DNA from: Massilia soli
GTDB taxonomy: Bacteria; Pseudomonadota; Gammaproteobacteria; Burkholderiales; Burkholderiaceae_D
Direction: 5' to 3'
DNA: 64,000 nt
NCBI RefSeq assembly: GCF_016809835.1
Contig: NZ_JAFBIL020000004.1
Coordinates: forward strand, 1-64,000
A model generated the notes under the pieces. That model ran no database searches. It was not told the origin of the DNA and saw only the letters and a list, made by a program, of their open reading frames with translations. Positions 7,807 through 18,048 of this stretch are shown piece by piece. Position 1 is the first letter of the stretch. Each line of letters opens with the position of its first letter. The position numbers and the translations under genes are program-made.

Positions 7807-9192
7807 TTATAGCGGGACCGGCAGGCGGGCGATGGCGCGCTTCAAGGCGTCAAAAACTTCGGGGTCAAGCGCGGTGCCGACGGTTTGCTCCATCATCTCG
7901 AGCGCCTTGGGGATCGGAATCGCGCCACGGTACGGGCGCTCGGCCGTGATGGCGTCAAAAATATCGGCGGTGGTGACGATGCGCGTCTCAAGGCTGATCT
8001 GCTCGGCCTTCAGGCCGCGCGGGTAGCCGGTTCCGTCGAGGCGCTCGTGGTGCGCGCCGGCGACGACGGCCAGTTCGGAAAACGCACTGATTCGCGACAG
8101 GATCTGCTCGGAGAACTGGGCATGCAGCTTGACCGCGTCCCACTCGATGCGGTCGAGGGAACCAGCCTTGTCGAGCACGCTGTTGCTGACGCCGAGCTTG
8201 CCAACATCATGCAACAAGGCGCCCCGGCGCAGCCAGCGGCGGCGCTGGTCGGATAATCCCAGCGCTTCGCCGATCATGTCGGTGTACAGCGCGACGCGCG
8301 CGCTGTGGCCGCTGGTGTAAGGGCTCTTGGAGTCGACCACCTGGCCGAAGGCGGTGGCGATATCGTCGAGATAATCTTCATCGAGCGGCACTTCGTGGCC
8401 GGCTGGCACCAGGGCGATCACGGCGGCGTCGACGCCGGGCGACGCCAGCGTGTCCCAGAATCGCTCGTCTTGCGCCACCGCCTCGAATGCATCGACCAGC
8501 AGCGGATCGAACCAGCTGCCGGCGCGGCCGCGCGCCTCGGCCAGCGCGGCGCTGCGGCCATCGGCCGTGTGGAACACATCGATCACTTGCGACAGCAAGG
8601 CGATGCGTGCGTAGACGGGGATTTCGTCGCCCACCAGCGCGGCGGGCTTGCCCTTACCGTTGTAGTGCTCGTCGAGCGAGAAGATGCCGCTCGATACGTC
8701 CTCCGGAAACCGCAGCAAGCGTGCGATCTCGGCACCGCGCTGGCAGCGGGTGGCGATCAGTTCATGGGCAATTTCGGTGCCGTTGCGCAGGATCCCCAGC
8801 ACACTGCGGAAGCGTTCGGCCAGGCCCGCCTTGAGGCCGGTATGGCTGAACACGAACGACAACACCTGCGGCAAGCTGTCGCCGACGGTCTTGAAATCGC
8901 GCTTGAACTGGAGGTCGTCGGTCATGTACAGCTCGCAAATGCGCGCCGCGTTGCTGCTGCAACCTAGATCCTTCAGCAACAGCGTGTAGTACAGCTCCCA
9001 AAGCTGCTTTTCCGGCAACCCGGCCTTTTGTCCGATATGCATGCCAATCCAGCAGCAGCGCACGCAATGGCCGGCCGGTTGCCCTTCGGTGATATCGAGC
9101 GCATAGCTCAGCGCGCCGATGATCTCCGATAGCTGAATCGCATCTTCCCTGGGCATCGGGGCATCGGCAACTACCTGCAGGGCTTGAAGCAT
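7807..9192 (-). CDS. Two-HD-domain protein with C-terminal HD-GYP
   Basis: 461 residues. The C-terminal domain (about 275-460) is a complete HD-GYP module: H328-D329 in LLHDVGKLG, H381-H382 in AHHERLDGTGYP, with GYP at 389-391. Such domains hydrolyse cyclic di-GMP. The N-terminal half (about 15-215) looks like a second, degenerate HD domain: LLLKDLG has Lys for His at 74, yet DEHYNGKGKP at 174-183 resembles the HHE/GxGxP stretch. No signal peptide, membrane span or receiver domain is visible, so it is probably cytoplasmic. It lies downstream of the MBL-Rieske gene on the same strand, 90 bp away. Confidence 0.88.
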   Translation of the reverse strand: MLQALQVVADAPMPREDAIQLSEIIGALSYALDITEGQPAGHCVRCCWIGMHIGQKAGLPEKQLWELYYTLLLKDLGCSSNAARICELYMTDDLQFKRDFKTVGDSLPQVLSFVFSHTGLKAGLAERFRSVLGILRNGTEIAHELIATRCQRGAEIARLLRFPEDVSSGIFSLDEHYNGKGKPAALVGDEIPVYARIALLSQVIDVFHTADGRSAALAEARGRAGSWFDPLLVDAFEAVAQDERFWDTLASPGVDAAVIALVPAGHEVPLDEDYLDDIATAFGQVVDSKSPYTSGHSARVALYTDMIGEALGLSDQRRRWLRRGALLHDVGKLGVSNSVLDKAGSLDRIEWDAVKLHAQFSEQILSRISAFSELAVVAGAHHERLDGTGYPRGLKAEQISLETRIVTTADIFDAITAERPYRGAIPIPKALEMMEQTVGTALDPEVFDALKRAIARLPVPL

Positions 9193-9282
9193 AGGAATGA
9201 ACTTTGCATTGGGGCAATGTATTTCATTATATGCCTCTCACATGCCCAATTGCAGGTATCGCAGAAAGTGTCGTTTATTTGC

Positions 9283-10797
9283 CTATGTGCCTGTTTCGGA
9301 AGGCTTGCTGGCCAGTTTGACCGCGTCAATACTCATGCCCGAGGTCTTGCATATGCCTTCGCAAGCCAGGTCGAAGCGCCAGCTGTGGCGCGGGCAGACC
9401 ACATGCAGCTCGTCGTCGACGATGGCATAGGCCAGGTCGCCGCCCTGGTGCGGGCAATAGCGGTTGATTGCATACTGCGCCCCCTGGTGAGTGATCACGA
9501 TGCGCTCTTTGGACAGGTTGAGATTGCGAACCAAGGACTCGGCGAGGTTCGATTCGTCCGCGAACAGGAAGATGTTGACGATGGTGTTGTAGATATCGGG
9601 CTGGCGCTCGATGGTCGCGCGCAGGCTCAGGGCAATGTCCTGCCAGCGGTCCTTTCCACACATCAGCGAAAAATACTTGGTGCTGGCGCCAAGGACCAGG
9701 CATGGCGGCTGCGGTTCCAGCCCGGACAGCAATGCATTGCCGGCCAGGTCGACCACCATCGACTCCGACGGCTGGCTGCCCCAGCGGAACCCAATCGAAG
9801 GAGTGTCGGCCGGCAAGGCAATATCGGCGATCAAGGCGAGACGGCGTTGCAGGATCTTCGCAAACTGGCCAGGCGAGAACGTATCGTCGATCGACGCCCA
9901 TACATCCCTGTGCGTCGCCACGTAGTGCGCGACCTCCTCTGGCGTCGGGCCGGGAATCGGCAGGCGGCTGGCGTTGCCGTCGACGCGCTCACCGGGACGC
10001 GGGTACAGCACGTTTCGTATGCTGCTCTGGGCCAGGTACTTGTCGAGCTCATGCTGGTGGACAAAAATGGTGCCGGTACCGGCGCTTAACGCTGGCGCAA
10101 GGAAAGGAAAGAACGCCGGGCCGGCAGCTGGTACGAAGAAAAGCGGGGCCAGTGTGTTGATGCCGCTCGCCACGTTGCGCAATTTGCTGAGCACCTTCTT
10201 TTTGGCGAGCAGGCGGCGCTGGTCTTCCGCGAGCAAAAAGTTCGACGGATGCCAGTTGGCTCCGGAAAACTGCACCGAATAATAATCAATCGGCGGCAAG
10301 TCTTTGACCAGCATTGGCAAGCGGTCGAAAATCTTGCAGTCGTTCTGGTTAAACAACGTGAATCCTGGCGCCGCGACGAATATCGCCGCATCGTGGTTGA
10401 TGCCGCTGTCGTCGATGTAGATATGGAATTGGATGTCGCCGCCGCGAGGCTCCGCTGCGGCCAGTTCCAGCGCGTGCAGCCCCATGTCGTTAAGCGCGTC
10501 GAGCAAGAACTTGTCTTTGTACGCCGGAATGAAAATGGTGCAATCCGGGTGCGTGGACAATGCTGCCAGCGTCGATGGATCGAAATGATCCTGATGTTCG
10601 TGGCTGAGAAAGACACTGAGCTTTTTCTCGGCGCATCGTTTCAGCACTGCAGGACGCAAATGGCCGTTCGGCGGCCACTGGTGCCAGCTTCCAAAGAAGG
10701 CGCCGGTATCGTTAAGCCATGGATCGATCAGCAGTGCTTCGCGATTGGTTTCGATCAGGAAGCAGTTATGTCCCCAAAACGTGAAGTCGGCGCTCAT
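9283..10797 (-). CDS. Metallo-beta-lactamase-fold / Rieske [2Fe-2S] fusion protein
   Basis: 504 residues. The N-terminal half is an MBL-fold hydrolase of the UlaG/CMAH type: FTFWGHNCFLIET, LLIDPWL, then metal motif H66-E-H68-Q-D70-H71. The C-terminus carries a Rieske centre: C448-P-H450 and C468-P-R-H471. Animal CMP-N-acetylneuraminate hydroxylase pairs the same two folds but with Rieske first, so the order here is reversed. That suggests an oxidative or electron-transfer reaction on a substrate held by the MBL site, but no substrate is known. The gene is 42 bp downstream of a deacetylase-like gene on the same strand, probably one operon. Fold calls are strong, function open. Confidence 0.85.
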   Translation of the reverse strand: MSADFTFWGHNCFLIETNREALLIDPWLNDTGAFFGSWHQWPPNGHLRPAVLKRCAEKKLSVFLSHEHQDHFDPSTLAALSTHPDCTIFIPAYKDKFLLDALNDMGLHALELAAAEPRGGDIQFHIYIDDSGINHDAAIFVAAPGFTLFNQNDCKIFDRLPMLVKDLPPIDYYSVQFSGANWHPSNFLLAEDQRRLLAKKKVLSKLRNVASGINTLAPLFFVPAAGPAFFPFLAPALSAGTGTIFVHQHELDKYLAQSSIRNVLYPRPGERVDGNASRLPIPGPTPEEVAHYVATHRDVWASIDDTFSPGQFAKILQRRLALIADIALPADTPSIGFRWGSQPSESMVVDLAGNALLSGLEPQPPCLVLGASTKYFSLMCGKDRWQDIALSLRATIERQPDIYNTIVNIFLFADESNLAESLVRNLNLSKERIVITHQGAQYAINRYCPHQGGDLAYAIVDDELHVVCPRHSWRFDLACEGICKTSGMSIDAVKLASKPSETGT

Positions 10798-10839
10798 AGA
10801 TAGGTACCGGAAGAGTTAACGATCGCATGCCGCGCGCGG

Positions 10840-11622
10840 TTACCAGCGCGCGCCCTCGTATAACCGGAACAGATTGTCCCTGGTGTTCGCTATCCAATTG
10901 GTTTCAAACTGCCGGGGATGGGTGAGAAAGCAGATGCGCTGGTACGTGCCGAGCGCATCGTTGGGATGGCTCGGATGGTAGTACTTCGGGTGCGGGCGGT
11001 CGGCCACGTAAAAATCAAAGCTTTGTAGCAATGCCTGGTCGTAGGCCTCGCACCGGATGCCGCAACTGTCGCGTAGCTGCTGGTCGTTCAGCACTTCGGT
11101 GTTGTTCAGTTTGAGCCGGCGGTTGGCGAAGTCGCCATGGCTCGCCACCGTGGTCATCTTGGCGCCAAGCTGGCGTTCAATGGCGCGGAAGTTGCGCGAG
11201 AATGATTCGCGGATTTCCGGCATGCGTGCCTGGATGCACGCTGCATCGCGGATGCGGTGTTTCTTGGCGAAGGTTGCCAGTTCCTCGTAGTGATAGCTGG
11301 CCTCGCTGCCGTAGTCTTCGATTTCGCGCATGAAGCTGAAGTCGAGGGTGGAGAGGCGAAAGTAAAACGATGACCTGATCTGGTATTTTTTCTCCAGCTC
11401 GAACAGCTTTCTCGCGGTGCGCAGATCGGTATCAATATCATGCCGATGCACGACGACTTTCTGTTCTTCGTGAACGCTACCGCGCGAAATCGACGCATGG
11501 AAATCGCGCAACGAGGTTTGGGTATAGCCCAGCTCACGCGCCGCAATGATGAACTGCTCGTACGCCGGCAAGCGCGATGGCATGAGGTAATCGCTGTACA
11601 GCCGGCTCACTAAGATTGTCAT
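10840..11622 (-). CDS. Polysaccharide deacetylase-like (NodB-fold) protein
   Basis: 260 residues from the ATG at 11622; upstream ATG (11658) and TTG (11697) starts are possible, but a GGAG lies about 11 bases before 11622. VVVHRHDIDTDLRTARKLFE followed by RSSFYFR, and later ASYHYEELATF, matches the D-D/H metal-binding layout of NodB-type deacetylases found near capsule and O-antigen genes. No signal peptide is evident, so a nucleotide-sugar or cytoplasmic substrate is more likely than an extracellular polymer. The stop lies 42 bp before the MBL-Rieske gene, so the two probably act together, perhaps on an N-acyl group of a sugar (inference). Confidence 0.72.
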   Translation of the reverse strand: MTILVSRLYSDYLMPSRLPAYEQFIIAARELGYTQTSLRDFHASISRGSVHEEQKVVVHRHDIDTDLRTARKLFELEKKYQIRSSFYFRLSTLDFSFMREIEDYGSEASYHYEELATFAKKHRIRDAACIQARMPEIRESFSRNFRAIERQLGAKMTTVASHGDFANRRLKLNNTEVLNDQQLRDSCGIRCEAYDQALLQSFDFYVADRPHPKYYHPSHPNDALGTYQRICFLTHPRQFETNWIANTRDNLFRLYEGARW

Positions 11623-11814
11623 TGGATATGGTGCTCCGCGCGCAGGATACTCAGCCATTATCGCGGGCCTGACTACGGCTGAGTTGACCGTGCTCAACCA
11701 GGCCCGTCGCTATTCACGCGCCGGGCCCGACGTTGGGCGAGCCGGCTAGCGCCCTGCGCAACGCACCACCCGGCGCCAGCCGCATCGGACTGTCGGTCGC
11801 GGCCTCATCCCTCC

Positions 11815-14577
11815 TCAGCGCTCCGCACGGGCCAGGATCTCGTCGATCATCTCGGCAAGCGCTCGGTCGGGTGCCACACGCTGTTCCGGTGCCGCCTTGG
11901 CGCTGCGCGCCGACAAGCGCAGCATCACCGGTCGGTGGTCAGAGAACCGCGTAAGGTAGTCCACCTGGCTTTTCTCCTTGGCGAGGACAAAGAAGCCGCT
12001 GGGCCCATGGAGACGCGACATGTTCGGCGACAAGAACACATGCTCGATGTGCGAGCCCGGATGCTTGAGGTAACTCAGCGCCCCGCCCGCCTCGTCCTGC
12101 GCCGACAGCGGCGTCAAGCCAGCTTTGATGAGCGCCTCGATTTCGCCGCTTGAAAGCGCAGCATCGAAGGCGCCCCCAAGTACCCAGTCGCGCTCGGCGC
12201 CGTCGCGCTGGATCGTCTCGTCGATGGCACGGGCGAGGATCTGCGTCGCCATGCGGCGGCGGTTCCCGCCGATGCCCGCAGCATCAAGGTGAAGCGGCAC
12301 CAGGTTGAAGTCGATTCCGCCGCCGTTGTGACCGAGGAAACGGAACAGCGCCGGGTGGCGACCGAAAATTTTCCCCGGGTGCACCCCGCGCCGCGCCCCG
12401 GTCCCGATATCGTCGCCCGTGAGATCAAACAGCGCGTCGATCTGGTCGGGCCAACGCAGGCGTTCTGCGTCTACCGTGGCAGGGTTCCAGAGGACCGCAG
12501 CCGATCGCGCCGCCCCAGTCGCGTTGGGTTCAGCGTGGAGGTATTGAAGTTGCAGGCCGAACTTTCTTTCGATGGTCTCTGCCAGAGCCGCCGTGGCGGC
12601 CGGCGAGGACTCGGTGAGGGCCCAAACGTCAAGACCGAGATCGACGACCATAGTAGCAACTTCGTCGACCTTCTCATCGTAGCGATCGGCAAACCATCCG
12701 AGGTTCCAGAAGCCCAGGTCGATGTCCTGACTGGTTGCGTTGTACAGCTCAATGACGCGCTCCGCGGCCGGCCGTCCAGCCTTTATCTGCCGGCCGGCCG
12801 CGCCGAAGAAGCCGGTCAGCGTATCGGAGCCATAGACTTCGCCGAGAACCATATCGATCATTGCGTTCGCTTCGCGGGCCTGGCGCGCCTCAAGCTCGAG
12901 CGCGATGGCGGCCACTTTGATGCCTTCGTTGACGTAATGCGGCATCAGCCCGTCGAAGGTGCGGATGCCTGCGCTGTTCTGGCGCGAGGCGTGGTGAAGC
13001 GCGATGAGCCGCCCGCACCGGTCGAACACCGGCGCTCCCGAGGAGCCGGGTTCGGTATCGCTCGTATAGTGAATGACCGCGCCGTCAGGGCGCGCCGTGA
13101 TGATGTCGGCATCGTCGAGCGACACGCGCTTGGGCCGGCCGCCTGGGTGGTGGATGACGAAGGCGCGCTCGTTGGGTTGAACGGCGAAGGCAACCCGTTC
13201 CATACGAATTAGCGCGCCATCGGCCAGCTTCACATCGTCGATCCAGACGAAACTGAAGTCGAGTCCGCCTACTAGCGGACTGGTTACGAACAGCCGGTCG
13301 GGGCGCAACCGATAGCTAACCCCGCGCGCCGGGTCGCTCTTGCGCCCGCTGGCGAGTGCGTGGGCGCTCAGCTCGTAGTCAAACGCCACCTGTGCTGCCT
13401 GGGCCGCCGCCGGCGAGTTGAGTACATGGTGGTTGGTGAGCAGGATGTTGGGTGCCACCAGGAACCCGGTGCCACACCACTTGCCGCGGTGGCCGTTGTA
13501 GTCGACACCCTCGGTGCGGATGATGCCGACCGCCTCGCGCCGCCTGGCGAGCAGGGCCAGGAAGACAGCGTCGAGCGACTCGTCGCGGCCAATGATAATT
13601 TCCGGCAGCGCCGTATCACTTCCCGGCGGGCTGAGAAGCTCCTTGCGCCACCCGCGCAGCATCCCGTCGAGATTTTCCACGCCGGCCGCGCTGGTTGCCT
13701 TGCGCTCGCCCGGATCGGCAAGGAAGGTGATGGGCAGGGAGGCATCCCCGCTGTCCGCTTCCACTACCGGGCGCTCCGCTCGTCGCTGGCTGGTGCGAGC
13801 TGCGTCGTCGTGCGCGATGGGCTCAGCTGCGACAACATCGTCGCGGCGTCTCACCTGGCTGAGGTCCGGCGCCACCGCTTCGGCGCATGTCGCCTGGTAG
13901 CTGTCCTGCGCCATCGCTTCGACCTGACTTGCCTCGAAACCGTCCTGCGCTACTGTTTCACGCTCATCAAGCGCTACGGCGATCCGCTCGACGGTCCCCA
14001 TGCGGCCATCCGCCACGAGCCATCCCTTGATTGCACCTGCCAGTGCGGCGGCGATGTTGTCCTTGTAGTCGTTCGAGCGCAAGCGTGCCTCCTCAAGCGC
14101 GACATCCATGAAGCTCACCTCGACGAGGCAGGCCGCCGTGTTGGCCGCATGATAGTCAGGCCGCAGCACGCTAAATGCGTTCACCCTCACTCCTCGGTCC
14201 CTGAGCCCGGTTGCCTTCCGGACCGCCGCCTGCACGAGCGTGGCAAGCGTCTTTGAGTCGCTGGACGCTGCGCTGTGATGCCATGTTTCGGTACCTTGCG
14301 CCAAACCGTTATAGCCATTGAGGTGGATCGAGATGAAGGCGTCCGCCCCGGCCTGCCGGGTGATGTCGGCACGGGCTTTCAGTCCGAGGTTTCGGTCGGT
14401 GTCGCGGGTCAGGCGCGCGTCGACCGCCGCACCTTTCAGCGCGCTGCACACGCGGCGCGCCAAGTCCAATGCAATGTCTTTCTCGAGCAGGCCATTGGGC
14501 CCCTTTGCGTTGTTCGGGCTCGAGCCTCCGACCTCGCTGGTACCGCCGTGGCCAGGATCAATTATCGCAATCGCCAT
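11815..14577 (-). CDS. Three-domain fusion: Amidase_3, trypsin-like protease, EEP nuclease/phosphatase
   Basis: 920 residues. Domain 1 (1-190) is an N-acetylmuramoyl-L-alanine amidase with zinc ligands H10 (IDPGHGG), E33, H85 (SIHLNGY) and E153 (LVEVSF). After a low-complexity linker (about 195-300), domain 2 (320-560) is a trypsin/V8-like protease: H384 in TNHHV, D440 in GGLDFSFV, S513 in GSSGAPVF. Domain 3 (615-895) is an EEP-fold module: N625 (FWNLGW), E656, H763 and SDH at 879-881, but the usual GDFN motif reads GGAFD, so activity is uncertain. There is no signal peptide. A strong GGGAGGG ribosome binding site precedes the ATG. The gene stands alone, upstream of the deacetylase/MBL-Rieske pair on the same strand. 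Attacking wall, protein and nucleic acid with one chain suggests a toxin, effector or lysis/defence protein; this is inference. Confidence 0.85.
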   Translation of the reverse strand: MAIAIIDPGHGGTSEVGGSSPNNAKGPNGLLEKDIALDLARRVCSALKGAAVDARLTRDTDRNLGLKARADITRQAGADAFISIHLNGYNGLAQGTETWHHSAASSDSKTLATLVQAAVRKATGLRDRGVRVNAFSVLRPDYHAANTAACLVEVSFMDVALEEARLRSNDYKDNIAAALAGAIKGWLVADGRMGTVERIAVALDERETVAQDGFEASQVEAMAQDSYQATCAEAVAPDLSQVRRRDDVVAAEPIAHDDAARTSQRRAERPVVEADSGDASLPITFLADPGERKATSAAGVENLDGMLRGWRKELLSPPGSDTALPEIIIGRDESLDAVFLALLARRREAVGIIRTEGVDYNGHRGKWCGTGFLVAPNILLTNHHVLNSPAAAQAAQVAFDYELSAHALASGRKSDPARGVSYRLRPDRLFVTSPLVGGLDFSFVWIDDVKLADGALIRMERVAFAVQPNERAFVIHHPGGRPKRVSLDDADIITARPDGAVIHYTSDTEPGSSGAPVFDRCGRLIALHHASRQNSAGIRTFDGLMPHYVNEGIKVAAIALELEARQAREANAMIDMVLGEVYGSDTLTGFFGAAGRQIKAGRPAAERVIELYNATSQDIDLGFWNLGWFADRYDEKVDEVATMVVDLGLDVWALTESSPAATAALAETIERKFGLQLQYLHAEPNATGAARSAAVLWNPATVDAERLRWPDQIDALFDLTGDDIGTGARRGVHPGKIFGRHPALFRFLGHNGGGIDFNLVPLHLDAAGIGGNRRRMATQILARAIDETIQRDGAERDWVLGGAFDAALSSGEIEALIKAGLTPLSAQDEAGGALSYLKHPGSHIEHVFLSPNMSRLHGPSGFFVLAKEKSQVDYLTRFSDHRPVMLRLSARSAKAAPEQRVAPDRALAEMIDEILARAER

Positions 14578-15132
14578 GTTACCCTCCCATCAAGTTGGTC
14601 GGACCGTGCGCTCCCATGTTTCTTTGCAGCGTCATCGGGGGCTCATCGACACCGTCAGCCAAAGAAGAACCGCACATCCACACGCCGTCGTTCATTGAAA
14701 GTTAAACGCGCGATTAATTTGTTGGACATCGCGTTGGAGCGAAGTTCACCGGCCGCTTGGCGGCAGGGACGTGGAGCGGAGGTTGTCGGGTCGCGGATGC
14801 ACAGCGCGCAGGGACCAGTGGCGAACTCGCAGGGCGTTCAGCACCTTGAGCTGTGACAGGAGAGAACCTGAGCTGCGCGGTTATCGGGAGCGCGGCTAGT
14901 CGCACCGCTGCGGCAGCCTGCAGGGAGTGGCCGCACACTGTGCGCACAGCCGCGGGGCTCATCCGGGATCCAAAACGTCATCTGACGGACAAGGAGGGGA
15001 GCCGCGCTGAAGGGCTCGCCATGTCCAAATTCGTTGGACTGCTTTGGCTTGGTTTACGCCGAATAGACGGCCAGCGCGACAGACATCCATGCAAACATTA
15101 GCATGCACGTCTTTACAATCAACAGAAGATTA
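14578..15132. other. 555-bp gap without a recognisable gene
   Basis: Only short, compositionally unconvincing open frames occur here on either strand, without ribosome binding sites or family motifs. The right end abuts a tRNA. The part next to 14577 must contain the promoter of the three-domain fusion gene, but no clear -35/-10 pair could be picked by eye. Confidence 0.5.
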
Positions 15133-15211
<79 letters not shown>

Positions 15212-15265
15212 TTGAAGGGTCCGCTCCTCTGGAATGAGGACGCATACTGCTCACGATTGCGCAGT

Positions 15266-15294
15266 ATGGGTTCCCGTTTGCACGGGAACGACGA
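15266..15294. repeat. Single REP-like palindrome arm
   Basis: GGTTCCCGTTTGCACGGGAA followed by CGACG is one arm of the dispersed REP-like family seen elsewhere in the window, without its inverted partner. It lies between the tRNA and the rpoD stop. Confidence 0.7.
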
Positions 15295-15345
15295 CGAAAA
15301 ATTGGAAGGGGCGAGGATAGTTTCTCTGCCTCGCCCCGTCAAGAC

Positions 15346-17607
<2,262 letters not shown>

Positions 17608-17948
17608 AACGACTAGCTTTACGATGGTTTAAGTAAAATTTGTTGCTGGCCCTACGTACCGGACCCACCTGAAGGGCCAGTCCGGCATTGCTGCACTCGT
17701 TACACCTTTACATCACCTTGCAGCCCGATCCGCGCAGCGCCGCACGCCTGATACCGCCCACCGGCAACTGCCTGGTGGCGGTTTCGGCTGCAGCAGGACG
17801 GCGGGCGGGGGCAAGAGCCGAGTGGTCGAGGGCATTGTGCCGTGGCGCGCATCGCGCCGCTCAACCAAAGCTGGCCCTGGCCGCCGGCGCCATCCAACGC
17901 GCCGATCAAGAGCCTAACTTAGAGGAAGAACATCACTTCCTGTTAATA

Positions 17949-17992
17949 AGTAAGCTTACTAAGAAAACAACACTTAGCGTTTTATTATAGCA
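17949..17992 (-). promoter_or_regulatory. Extended -10 promoter and palindrome in the dnaG-rpoD gap
   Basis: Reading toward rpoD, TGC-TATAAT (17992 down to 17984) is an extended -10 element with a consensus hexamer; the -35 is weak. Downstream of it is a perfect 12-bp palindrome AGTAAGCTTACT (17949-17960) in an A+T-rich patch, placed like an operator or an early-transcript element. The rest of the 17608-18048 gap is G+C-rich and holds no gene I can support. The leader to rpoD would be about 370 bases long. Confidence 0.55.
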
Positions 17993-18048
17993 CGCACCCC
18001 GGCTTTTTCCAGTCACTAACGCCCGGCGCCAAAGCCCGGTTGACGCAG

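Noticed and set aside
14714-15101. Short frames in the gap between the fusion gene and the tRNA
   Set aside because: No ribosome binding site, no family resemblance, and residue composition like random high-G+C translation.
17688-17990. 100-codon plus-strand frame in the dnaG-rpoD gap
   Set aside because: It runs against the operon, lacks a start signal, and overlaps the promoter-like sequence.
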